Shown: positions 56,458 to 64,000 of the stretch, piece after piece
Layout of the letters: each line of letters begins with the position of its first letter
Numbering within the stretch: the first letter of the stretch is position 1
DNA from: Spartinivicinus poritis
GTDB taxonomy: Bacteria; Pseudomonadota; Gammaproteobacteria; Pseudomonadales; Zooshikellaceae
Assembly (NCBI RefSeq): GCF_028858535.1
Contig: NZ_JAPMOU010000002.1
Span: forward strand, 62,001-126,000
DNA: 64,000 bases
Direction of reading: 5' to 3'
The notes under the pieces: generated by a model
What the model was told of the DNA's origin: nothing
The model's input: the letters and a program-made list of their open reading frames with translations, nothing else
Database searches by the model: none
Translations under genes and position numbers: made by a program

Positions 56458-56539
56458 TGACGGGATCTTGCACTGTGTTGGCTTGCGCAGAGGCCATAAA
56501 CAATTAGTAGAGGTGCCCTAAACTGCTTCAACCCTTTCA

Positions 56540-58678
56540 TTAAAAAAAGAAATTTCCAGTTTTATAGGTATCTAATAATAGTGCTGGTGGTTGGAATCGC
56601 TCCCCGTATTTTTCTGCCAATTCTGTTGCTCTATTAATCAATGCCTGAAGCCCATAATAATTTATATACTGCAGTACTCCACCAGTCCAAACAGGGAAGC
56701 CAAGACCAAATAAAGAACCAATATTGGCATCGGCCACACTTTCAAGCACACTTTCTTCTAGACAACGAAGTGACTCGATTGACTGGATAAACAATAGTCT
56801 TTCTGCAATATCTGCCTTAGCAACAGTGGTTGTGTTTGGAAATAGTTGGACTAAGTTTGGCCATAACTGTTTCTTCCCCTGTTGTGGATAATCATAAAAG
56901 CCCTTCCCCGCTGCTCGACCTTTTCGATCATACTCAATGAGTAGTTTATCGAGCACGTCATAGCCTGTTGCAGGGGTAAACGGGATGCCTGCTTGTTCAC
57001 AGTCAGCTTTTTCCTGATCACGAATACGGGCTATTAAACGTAAACTAACCTCATCAATTACTGCTAATGGTCCTACGGGCATGCCTGCTTTAACCGCTTC
57101 TCTTTCAAGCAACGCAGGCGCAACCCCTTCTTGGAGTAATGCAAGTCCTTCTAAACAATAGCGACCAAATACCCGGGAGGTAAAAAAACCACGGCTATCA
57201 TTAACAACAATGGGGGTTTTGCGAAGTTGCTTAACAAAATCAAATGCTTTGGCTAAAGTCGTTTCACTGGTTTGCTTGCCTCGAATAATTTCGACTAATG
57301 GCATTTTGTCAACTGGCGAGAAAAAGTGTAACCCGATAAATTGCTGTTGTTGTTTGATTACTTGAGCAAGTCCAGTGATTGGTAGTGTTGATGTATTAGA
57401 AGCAATCACGGCTGTTGTTGCTAATTGCTGAGCGGCTGCTTGAGTGACCTGAGCTTTTAACTGTCGATCTTCAAATACTGCTTCAATGACTAAGTCACAA
57501 CCGTGAAAATCCGTGTTAACAGTTGTACACTGAATTTTTTCAAGAATGTTTGCTGCAACCTCAGCGCTTAATCGCCCTTGTTGTACCTGCTTTTTCAATA
57601 GTCGACGACTGTAGTCTTTACCCTGTTCTGCTTTATCAATGGAGATATCTTTTAATACGACAGGAATACCTGCTTTGGCGGTCACATAAGCAATACCAGC
57701 CCCCATCATACCTGCACCAATAATACCGACCTTTTCAGTCTTCGTGGTTGCAATTGACTGAGGGCGAGACTGACCACTATTGATGTGATTCAACTGATGC
57801 CATAAAGCTGTGATCATGTTTTTAGCCACTGACCCTGTAGCTAAAGAGACAAAATGGCGACTTTCAATATCGTAAGCAGTATCAAAATCTACTTGAGCAC
57901 CTTCTACCGCGGCACAGAGAATTTTTTCTGGTGCGGGCAAGCAGCCTTTGGTTTTTGCTATTAACATTGCGGGTGCAATCATGAGCTTTTGGGCCAACTG
58001 CGGTGAGCTGGGAATACCCCCTGGTATTTTATAGCCTGGTTTATCCCAAGGTTGAGTTGCTTCAGGGTTAGCTTTTATCCAGGACTTAGCTTGATTGACG
58101 AGTGCTACTGGTGAGTCGGCTAGTTCATGAATGACCCCTATTTGTTGACCTTGCTGCGGATTAAATTTTTTTCCTTGTTGGATATAAGGCAGAGCAGCTT
58201 CAATACCTAAAAGTCTTACCATTCTGGTAATACCACCTGCGGCGGGTAATAACCCCAACGTGACCTCTGGCAACCCTAGTTGGATACTGGGTTGGTTAAG
58301 GCATATTCGATAATGGGCGCTTAGTGCCAGCTCAAATCCCCCTCCCAGGGCAGCACCATTAATAGCTGCTACCACAGGTTTTCCTAGGGTTTCCAGCTGT
58401 CGCAGCGGCTGTTTGATATCATTAACCATCTGATAAAAAGTACTGGCCGCTACCTGCTCACTCAGTTCGTTAAGATCTCCTCCTGCGCAAAAGGTCTCTT
58501 TGGCTGAGGTAATAATGATACCTGCAATATTATCAAGATTATTTTCCAATCGAATAATTGTATTTTTCATTGCCTCTCGATAGGCAGCATTCATTGTATT
58601 AGTGGCTTGACCAGGTATATCAAGAGTAAGGGTAACTATCTTATCTGCATCCTGTTGGTAGTGAATAACATGATTCAT
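56540..58678 (-). CDS. fadJ: FadJ-type multifunctional beta-oxidation protein
   Basis: Protein of 712 residues with an N-terminal enoyl-CoA hydratase/isomerase domain (CAGGDLNEL; GGGFELALSAHYR; LGLPEVTLGLLPAAGG) and a C-terminal 3-hydroxyacyl-CoA dehydrogenase (GIIGAGMMGAGIAYV, HFFSPVDKMPLVEIIRG, FFTSRVFGRY), followed by two helical dehydrogenase C-terminal domains. It hydrates enoyl-CoA and oxidises the 3-hydroxy product in fatty-acid degradation. Length and order fit FadJ and the Pseudomonas homologue paired with a thiolase gene. The start lies seven bases after the thiolase stop, so the two are one operon. The FadJ rather than FadB label rests on overall resemblance. Confidence 0.9.
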   Translation of the reverse strand: MNHVIHYQQDADKIVTLTLDIPGQATNTMNAAYREAMKNTIIRLENNLDNIAGIIITSAKETFCAGGDLNELSEQVAASTFYQMVNDIKQPLRQLETLGKPVVAAINGAALGGGFELALSAHYRICLNQPSIQLGLPEVTLGLLPAAGGITRMVRLLGIEAALPYIQQGKKFNPQQGQQIGVIHELADSPVALVNQAKSWIKANPEATQPWDKPGYKIPGGIPSSPQLAQKLMIAPAMLIAKTKGCLPAPEKILCAAVEGAQVDFDTAYDIESRHFVSLATGSVAKNMITALWHQLNHINSGQSRPQSIATTKTEKVGIIGAGMMGAGIAYVTAKAGIPVVLKDISIDKAEQGKDYSRRLLKKQVQQGRLSAEVAANILEKIQCTTVNTDFHGCDLVIEAVFEDRQLKAQVTQAAAQQLATTAVIASNTSTLPITGLAQVIKQQQQFIGLHFFSPVDKMPLVEIIRGKQTSETTLAKAFDFVKQLRKTPIVVNDSRGFFTSRVFGRYCLEGLALLQEGVAPALLEREAVKAGMPVGPLAVIDEVSLRLIARIRDQEKADCEQAGIPFTPATGYDVLDKLLIEYDRKGRAAGKGFYDYPQQGKKQLWPNLVQLFPNTTTVAKADIAERLLFIQSIESLRCLEESVLESVADANIGSLFGLGFPVWTGGVLQYINYYGLQALINRATELAEKYGERFQPPALLLDTYKTGNFFF

Positions 58679-58685
58679 ATAGTAA

Positions 58686-59900
58686 CTACCCCTGTACTCT
58701 TTCTATTACTGTTGCTATTCCCATTCCACCACCCACACACAATGTGATAACACCATAACGCAACTGTCGGCGTTCTAACTCATCAAGCAAGGTACCTAAT
58801 AGCATCGCCCCTGTCGCACCTAATGGGTGCCCCATAGCAATGGCTCCACCATTAACATTAATTTTTTCCAAGGGTATCGCTAGATCCTGGGCAAACTTTA
58901 AAACCACCGCAGCAAAGGCTTCATTCACTTCAAATAAATCAATGTCAGCAATCGATAAACCCGCTTTGGCAAGGGCTTTTTGAGTGGCAGGGGCAGGTCC
59001 AGTTAACATTAAGGTAGGGTCGGTGCTGGTAACAGCGGTTGAAACAATACGACCTCTTGGGGGTAAACCAATTTGATTTGCAATGGCTTCGCTTCCTATC
59101 AATACGACAGCTGCACCATCCACAATACCCGAAGCACTACCAGCGGTGTGTAGATGATGAATTCTTTCAAGTTGGGAATAAACATTCAAAGCCACTTCAT
59201 CAAAGCCCAGCTCGCCAAGTTGGGCAAACGCAGGCTTTAGTCCTGCTAATACATCAAGTGTTGTATCTGGTTTAATATGTTCATCTTTTTCCAGCAGCAG
59301 TAAACCATTTTGATCAGTGACAGGAATAACCGATTGATGAAAATAACCTTGCTCCCACGCGTAGATTGCTTTTTGTTGGGAGCTGACAGCATATTCGTCA
59401 AGCTGGGTACGACTAAATCCTTCCAATGAGGCAATCAGGTCAGCACTGATCCCCTGGGGAACAAATGCCGTATGAATATTGGTTTCTGGATCCAGTGCCC
59501 AAGCGCCACCATCAGACCCCATGGGTACCCGAGACATAGACTCTACACCACCACAAACCACTAATTGCTCCCAACCAGAAGCCACTTTCATCGCTGCCAT
59601 ATTGACTGCTTCCAACCCAGAGGCACAAAACCGGTTAATTTGTACACCTGCAACGGAAATATCCCAGTCAGCCAGGCTGGTTGCTGTTTTTGCAATATTG
59701 CCTCCTTGGTCACCAATGGGAGTGACACAACCTAAAACCACATCATCAACCTGAGCGGTATCTAAATGATGCCGCTGTTGTAGTGCTGACAGTAGATTGC
59801 TAACTAATCGTACGGGCTTAACAGAATATAAAGCACCACTGGGCTTACCTTTGCCCCGAGGCGTGCGAATGGCATCGAAAATATAAGCCTGTTGTGTCAT
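58686..59900 (-). CDS. Acetyl-CoA acyltransferase (thiolase)
   Basis: Enzyme of 404 residues that carries out the thiolytic step of beta-oxidation or its reverse. Catalytic elements: nucleophile Cys in [13 protein letters not shown] (about 91), the His in [15 protein letters not shown], and the second Cys in [12 protein letters not shown]-terminal [18 protein letters not shown] is typical of the FadA/FadI-like group paired with FadJ. It is the first gene of the operon with fadJ. A good AGAAGGATC site precedes the ATG. Chain-length preference is not visible. Confidence 0.92.
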   Translation of the reverse strand: MTQQAYIFDAIRTPRGKGKPSGALYSVKPVRLVSNLLSALQQRHHLDTAQVDDVVLGCVTPIGDQGGNIAKTATSLADWDISVAGVQINRFCASGLEAVNMAAMKVASGWEQLVVCGGVESMSRVPMGSDGGAWALDPETNIHTAFVPQGISADLIASLEGFSRTQLDEYAVSSQQKAIYAWEQGYFHQSVIPVTDQNGLLLLEKDEHIKPDTTLDVLAGLKPAFAQLGELGFDEVALNVYSQLERIHHLHTAGSASGIVDGAAVVLIGSEAIANQIGLPPRGRIVSTAVTSTDPTLMLTGPAPATQKALAKAGLSIADIDLFEVNEAFAAVVLKFAQDLAIPLEKINVNGGAIAMGHPLGATGAMLLGTLLDELERRQLRYGVITLCVGGGMGIATVIERVQG

Positions 59901-60102
59901 AAGATCCTTCTAGCGGTTGTGTAATTATTACCCTTTATTCTGTGGGCATTATTGTTTATTTTTAACACATAATAATGAACGGTAACTGGTGTATACTAAT
60001 CACAAATGTAAGAGTAAAAGGATATAATACTGAAGTAAAAGACTAAACTTTGACTTATCGGGCGAGGTTGTTATTCGCGGGGGTTGTATTTAAAAGCTGT
60101 AG

Positions 60103-60234
60103 AAAACATATCAAGTTCAAGACAGTAGCTATAAAAAATTACTGACTAAATATGGATTTGACACGCTGATTATAGCACCAGGGCGAGTAGAACAGTCTTT
60201 TGCACCACCCGCCCGACAAGTTAATATCGATTAA
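60103..60234 (+). pseudogene. Unassigned 3' gene relic
   Basis: A frame without start codon reads YQVQDSSYKKLLTKYGF, DTLIIAPGRVEQSF, APPARQVNID and stop. It is well ordered and protein-like but not recognised. It overlaps the end of the converging hydrolase gene by 14 bases. The remainder of 59901-60220 shows nothing else. Confidence 0.3.
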
Positions 60235-61096
60235 ACCACTCAACAATTTTAGATGGCGACTCCTCAAACCAGCTATGCCCTTTTGTTAGTTTAATCCATT
60301 GCTCCGTCTCAATTCCTTGATGAGTTAAACGGCGGTAATAACGTTTCATGGTCCATAGCGGTACTGTTATATCCAACTGTCCATGAAGAAATAAAGTCGG
60401 TGGATGATCAATCGGTAAATTCAGGGGAACATGACAAACAGGGCCAAGGCAGGTGGCGTACGAAGCTGATTGAATGGCTAAGGCACGAAATTCACCCGGA
60501 AATGACACTGCCATCCGACTAGTGTTGTATCCCCCACTGGAAATTCCGGTAGCAAATTGGCGTTGATCATCTAATGGCCCAAACAAACCTTGTTTAATGC
60601 TGGTTAATAACCGATTGATAAATTGATAGTCAGTCGATAAGTAATAAGGGGTCGCATTGGCTAATAGATTCGTTTGCCAGGCTAAGTTGATAGCGGCTCT
60701 GGGAGCAAGCACTGCATAGCCCGCTTCTAATAGCTGCTTGATTAACACAGCCTCATTAAAGCCACCAAATGGATCGTCTTTTAAACGGCGAAATTCCACT
60801 GGAAAAAAGCTCCCCTGGTAAATGATCACCACTGGCCAGCCTTGGGCAGGTGGCTCCCCTATTGGCAGTTGATATTTTACTTCTCGCTTAATACCTGCAT
60901 TAGCTTCAATATACAGCGAGTGGTAACTACAACTCACTGCCCTGACCTCGTTTAAAACGGAATAGTCAAAATCGCAGCGGCGGGTAAGATTATTATTTTC
61001 AGTATAAGCCATTGAGTTAGCCAACACTCTGTTCTCTAGCAATAAGAACACTAAGCATAACGCAGCTAAAAAAGTCACTTTTTGTTTGAGGTGCAT
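60221..61096 (-). CDS. Secreted alpha/beta hydrolase, PHB-depolymerase-like
   Basis: Exported protein of 291 residues. Signal peptide VTFLAALCLVFLLLENRVLA; oxyanion region PVVIIYQGSFFP; nucleophile elbow GISSGGYNTSRMA (Ser about 188); acid and His regions LFLHGQLDITVPLW and KGHSWFEESP. The layout is like the LpqC/polyhydroxybutyrate-depolymerase-type esterases. The N-terminal 60 residues contain paired cysteines (RRCDFDY; AVSCSYHS) that may form a disulfide. The substrate is unknown. AAAAGGAT precedes the ATG. It appears to stand alone. Confidence 0.8.
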   Translation of the reverse strand: MHLKQKVTFLAALCLVFLLLENRVLANSMAYTENNNLTRRCDFDYSVLNEVRAVSCSYHSLYIEANAGIKREVKYQLPIGEPPAQGWPVVIIYQGSFFPVEFRRLKDDPFGGFNEAVLIKQLLEAGYAVLAPRAAINLAWQTNLLANATPYYLSTDYQFINRLLTSIKQGLFGPLDDQRQFATGISSGGYNTSRMAVSFPGEFRALAIQSASYATCLGPVCHVPLNLPIDHPPTLFLHGQLDITVPLWTMKRYYRRLTHQGIETEQWIKLTKGHSWFEESPSKIVEWFNRY

Positions 61097-61245
61097 GGTT
61101 ATCCTTTTCCTTTTATTAATTTTTTTAATCGGATACTTCCTAAAACGCTATTATTTTCTTTATCCCAAAGAAAATGTTAGCCAAAAACCTCAAAATATCG
61201 ATTAGTTACAATGGGTACGAATAAATAGTCGTTACATTTTTTTAC

Positions 61246-62085
61246 TTACCTGTTTGGCCATGCTTTTAGTTTGACACTGCCTTTAAATAGCAGGTTTACA
61301 TTCCCCATCAGCTCTATATCGGGTACAACAAGGGCTCCATTTGAGAAATACAACTGTATTGCTCGACTGCTTCCACTTTCTTGGATAACTGGCTGAGATT
61401 TAAGGCTTATATTCTGGATTTGGAAATAACTTGCTCTTTCCTTCGCTTCACACCAACGATGGCCTTGAGGTAATCCGGTATCAGCACACCATTGGTCAAT
61501 ACTTTGTTTTACACAATTGTTTTTAATTATTGTTGGCTGTATTTGGTTATCCGAGAAACGGTAACGTACCAAAATTTGTCGTTGCTTTGAGCCAGAGTAA
61601 AGACTGTAGTGACGGCCAAACTGGTTCATACCAACCTCGATAAGTTGCTCTAATATATTGTCGACATTAGTCTTAATTGGAAACTCTAGTTCCATACGCT
61701 GCATGACATGGAACAGTTTATCCTTTTCATTACAGTTTGGTTGCTTACACTTCCGTTGCTCAACTGAGCGTAAGCGTTCAAGAGGAAGATATTTACCTTT
61801 TTGTTTTTCTACCATAACCTGCACATCATTAATAATCGTGTCTAGTTGCTTGCTTGCATCAACAATATTAAAGCTATGAGTACTTATACCGCCGACAATC
61901 AAAGCTTTATCAGGGTTTAAATTTACTTTACAGGTGCCATGTATATAAAGCTTATGGCTAGGATAGATATATTCGATAGGACTACGGCTGACACTACTTA
62001 CCAAGTCGCGAGCCATACTGGTTTGTCCCAAGTGTAAGCTGGCAAGCAGTGATAATAAAATGAGCTGAACAGGCATCTTATTCAT
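61246..62085 (-). CDS. Secreted SIMPL-domain-like protein
   Basis: Protein of 279 residues. Signal peptide LILLSLLASLHLGQTSMA. The mature part has HGTCKVNLNPDKALIVGGIS, then a helix around DASKQLDTIINDVQVMVEKQ and a later strand set, which matches the general order of SIMPL (DUF541) domains, a widespread envelope family of unclear function. It departs from the family by several cysteines (RKCKQPNC; NNCVKQ; QWCADTG; RWCEAKE) that could form disulfides, and by a C-terminal strand-rich segment (VPDIELMGNVNLLFKGSVKL). Ribosome site weak; an ATG three codons in is possible. No operon partner. Confidence 0.6.
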   Translation of the reverse strand: MNKMPVQLILLSLLASLHLGQTSMARDLVSSVSRSPIEYIYPSHKLYIHGTCKVNLNPDKALIVGGISTHSFNIVDASKQLDTIINDVQVMVEKQKGKYLPLERLRSVEQRKCKQPNCNEKDKLFHVMQRMELEFPIKTNVDNILEQLIEVGMNQFGRHYSLYSGSKQRQILVRYRFSDNQIQPTIIKNNCVKQSIDQWCADTGLPQGHRWCEAKERASYFQIQNISLKSQPVIQESGSSRAIQLYFSNGALVVPDIELMGNVNLLFKGSVKLKAWPNR

Positions 62086-62580
62086 AAACTAGTAACCTAC
62101 GATAAAATAATGGATAGTGAACTAGGTGAAGAATAGACTCTGGTCAACTAATGTTATAGCCAAAGCAAAGGGTGAAAAATGATCAAATTTGATGTTGTAT
62201 TTTTATGACATTTTATCATGCTAACCATGACAAATGCTAAAAGACAAACCTTCAACTCACAACAACTAATGTACTTGGCTTCTGCATAATCAGAAATTAC
62301 GCCTGTACTTCCTGGTCTACATTAAAACTCTAAAATAGCTTGCATTGATATAATTTTTAGCAGCTGGTTTGTTAATTGATATTTAATTTAGATTATTCAT
62401 TACTGTGTAAAGTAGCAACTCGAAATTAGTAAGCTTGGTCTTTAACAATAAAACACCGAAGTTTCACTAGCTGTGTATTAATTTTGCTTCATAGTATTTA
62501 TTAGTCTCGTATAATTGGGTTACATTAAATATAAAGTACCTTTATAAATAATGAATTAAATAATACATGGCAGGTAACAC
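62086..62580. other. Spacer before the holin-like gene
   Basis: Strongly AT-rich. A short dyad (ATGACATTTTATCATGCTAACC and nearby) is the only structure noted, and no gene or RNA is supported. Confidence 0.4.
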
Positions 62581-63042
62581 ATGAGTTGGTTTAGCCAGTT
62601 TTTTACAAATAATATCACGAGCATTCTCTCTTCTATTACCAACACCGTTGATCAGTTTCACTTAAGTAAGGAGGAAAAACACCAGTTTCAATTAGCAATG
62701 GAAAAAATAATCCAGGATAAGTTTTCTGAAACTGAAAAAACGATTCGACAAGAGTTGTCTTCCAGAGAAAAAATATTAGTCGCCGAGCTAAACCAGGGAG
62801 ATACCTATACCAAACGGGCTCGGCCTACAGTTGTTTATTTTGGATTGTTGATGATTGGGTGTAATTATTTGATTGTTCCATTAGCAACTCAGCTACTGGG
62901 CATACAAATGCAAACAATAACATTACCAACAGAGTTTTGGGTGGCGTGGGGAGGTGTCGTAAGTACTTGGAGTGTAGGCAGGAGCTTTGAAAAAGGTAGG
63001 GTCAGTAACAAGTTTTCGCAAGCAGCTGCGGGTAAACAATAA
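62581..63042 (+). CDS. 3TM-type holin-like protein
   Basis: Protein of 153 residues. A soluble helical N-terminal part (SKEEKHQFQLAMEKIIQDKF; QELSSREKILVAELNQG) with RARPTVVYFGLLMIGCNYLI, a second hydrophobic segment (ITLPTEFWVAWGGVVSTWSVG) and a basic tail (RSFEKGRVSNK). The order AELNQGDxYTKRARP followed by the helices is characteristic of the 'holin of 3TMs' family known from prophages and gene-transfer agents. No lysis or phage structural gene is nearby, so it may be a domesticated holin. In some bacteria holin-like proteins release chitinases and other enzymes. CAGGTAACAC precedes the ATG. A strong terminator follows. Confidence 0.7.
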   Translation: MSWFSQFFTNNITSILSSITNTVDQFHLSKEEKHQFQLAMEKIIQDKFSETEKTIRQELSSREKILVAELNQGDTYTKRARPTVVYFGLLMIGCNYLIVPLATQLLGIQMQTITLPTEFWVAWGGVVSTWSVGRSFEKGRVSNKFSQAAAGKQ

Positions 63043-63089
63043 TCGCTTTTGGATTTATAGTGAGCTCTTTACTAATCAGCGTAGTAATG

Positions 63090-63125
63090 AAAAACCCCTG
63101 CAGTTGAGAAATTGCAGGGGTTTTC
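63090..63125. terminator. Bidirectional rho-independent terminator
   Basis: Stem AAAACCCCTGCA/TGCAGGGGTTTT with a short loop and A/T runs on both sides. It lies between the convergent holin-like and secreted-module genes and can serve both. Confidence 0.94.
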
Positions 63126-63161
63126 TTTAGGCTTTATAGTAGATAGGTTTTACCTGCTAAG

Positions 63162-64000
63162 CTATTTCTTTTTATCTAGTTTGATATTATCCAGATAAAA
63201 ATCATTGCCAGGTTCTGGACCAAAGATATAAAGTTGAGCAAACTTTACGTTGCCTTTGGCTTGGTAGTTAAACTCACCACTAATTGACATCCATTGTTTA
63301 TTGGCAGGCACTGTTTCTGTTTTTATCCGTTTCCAGTGATAACCCTCGTCATCCACATAAAACAGTTGCATATCAATATATTGTGGTTTGCTAACTTTAT
63401 CGGCTAAGCGGGCATCAAAGCTAAACTGATAATTTTTACCGCTTTCCACCAGCCCTTTTACATCTAATGCTGGGCCAGAGTACCAATGATCACGCCCCAT
63501 GGCCATTAGACTATATTTGCCGTCTTTCGCCATTTTATTGGTGCGTTCGACTTTATCAATACCAAAGAATGGTATCCAGCCGTGGTTGTCTCCTTCGAAG
63601 CTATGATCAATTAATGGACCAAGATCTGGTTTTTCGCCAGCTTTTCGTAAGATCACTTCATCTGCATAGAAAGCAGCATTCTTTTCTGGACCAAAGATTA
63701 ATAACTGCACTTTGCGAATTTTACCAAAATGGTCAATTTTAAATTGGCCTGTTACCGTTGACATTTCATTATTAGTAATCGAGCTATGGGCTACATACTG
63801 ATAATGAACGCCTAAGTCATCGGTAATTTGTAGGGCAATACGCGCGTTATCCCGCTTTTGCTCTTTAGTCGCCAGTTGCATTTTAGCGCTGACTTCAAGC
63901 TCAGTGTTTTTGAGGTCAGATATATTAATCACTTTATTCGTGATATCTTGCGCCACCCCATCATAATAGGCCATTCGATTAGTGACTTTTAAAATATTAT
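63162..64000 (-). CDS. Secreted-module protein homologous to the M23 peptidase C-terminus, 5' end cut
   Basis: The minus-strand frame is open to the window edge (NILKVTNRMAYYDGVAQDI at the edge). It shows two beta-sandwich modules like those at the C-terminus of the M23 peptidase at 38598-41090: the pairs TNRMAYYDGV and [23 protein letters not shown] and [23 protein letters not shown] and [14 protein letters not shown], and the terminal FYLDNIKLDKKK and [11 protein letters not shown] correspond along the whole length. The internal ATG at 63974 is not the real start because homology continues upstream. The missing N-terminal part may be another hydrolase. The modules probably bind polysaccharide or the cell surface. 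Confidence 0.88.
   Translation of the reverse strand, partial: NILKVTNRMAYYDGVAQDITNKVINISDLKNTELEVSAKMQLATKEQKRDNARIALQITDDLGVHYQYVAHSSITNNEMSTVTGQFKIDHFGKIRKVQLLIFGPEKNAAFYADEVILRKAGEKPDLGPLIDHSFEGDNHGWIPFFGIDKVERTNKMAKDGKYSLMAMGRDHWYSGPALDVKGLVESGKNYQFSFDARLADKVSKPQYIDMQLFYVDDEGYHWKRIKTETVPANKQWMSISGEFNYQAKGNVKFAQLYIFGPEPGNDFYLDNIKLDKKK

Noticed and set aside
1-64000. Prophage or integrative element suggested by the holin-like gene and relics
   Set aside because: No integrase, capsid, terminase, portal, tail, conjugation or attachment-site sequence was seen; the holin-like gene is isolated.

Overview
The window reads as chromosome from a motile, probably marine gammaproteobacterium. This is inferred from the mix of genes: type IV pilus ATPase, flagellin, a BCCT osmolyte transporter, a DUF4212/sodium-solute symporter pair, many GGDEF/EAL proteins, secreted polymer-degrading enzymes and the FadJ/thiolase pair. 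The low GC, the orphan periplasmic binding proteins and the enzyme set recall Oceanospirillales of the Zooshikella/Spartinivicinus kind. That placement is an impression, not a database result. No tRNA, rRNA, CRISPR array, intact insertion sequence or prophage was seen.

Layout. 1-5.8 kb: the edge-cut pilU gene, a small secreted Cys/His-rich protein, then a compact three-gene operon (DUF1015 protein, SbnA-like PLP enzyme, multi-pass MOP-type exporter) and a decayed fatty-acid desaturase. 5.8-18.8 kb: signalling and housekeeping, with a Cache-HAMP-GGDEF-EAL protein, a cNMP/CBS/DUF294 nucleotidyltransferase with a DnaQ-like exonuclease, a BCCT transporter, a periplasmic binding protein paired with a membrane GGDEF-EAL protein, and the GTPase RsgA. 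18.8-37.2 kb: a haem-rich stretch with a RoxA-like dihaem cytochrome, a P450 broken by a 320-bp tandem duplication, DUF4212 plus symporter, a dihaem cytochrome c peroxidase, a large hybrid histidine kinase with its REC-GGDEF-EAL partner, and an operon-like group of LVIVD/GEVED protein, FixH/YtkA-like protein and MauG-like dihaem enzyme. Three copies of a hairpin-bearing intergenic repeat lie only in this stretch.

37.2-46.1 kb: three orphan periplasmic binding proteins and the relic of a fourth, a LasA-like M23 peptidase with a long PDPK-repeat linker, a large flagellin and a lipoprotein. 46.1-64 kb: alkylsulfatase, TerC-family membrane protein, a GGDEF-EAL protein with degenerate GGDEF, GH19 chitinase, two small proteins, a CaiB/BaiF CoA transferase or racemase, a GDSL esterase, a thiolase/FadJ beta-oxidation operon, an alpha/beta hydrolase, a SIMPL-like secreted protein, a 3TM holin-like protein, and an edge-cut protein homologous to the C-terminal half of the M23 peptidase.

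How the parts work together. Four proteins can make or break cyclic di-GMP, and two of them sit beside an obvious sensor partner (binding protein; hybrid kinase). Secreted enzymes attack peptidoglycan, chitin, lipids and alkyl sulfates, and the beta-oxidation genes could handle the fatty products. The best candidates for something not yet described are the DUF1015/SbnA-like/exporter operon, which may make and export a serine-derived amino acid, and the LVIVD propeller/FixH-like/MauG-like group, which may be a cofactor-maturation or periplasmic redox system. Several relics (desaturase, P450, binding protein, cytochrome tail) point to ongoing gene loss.
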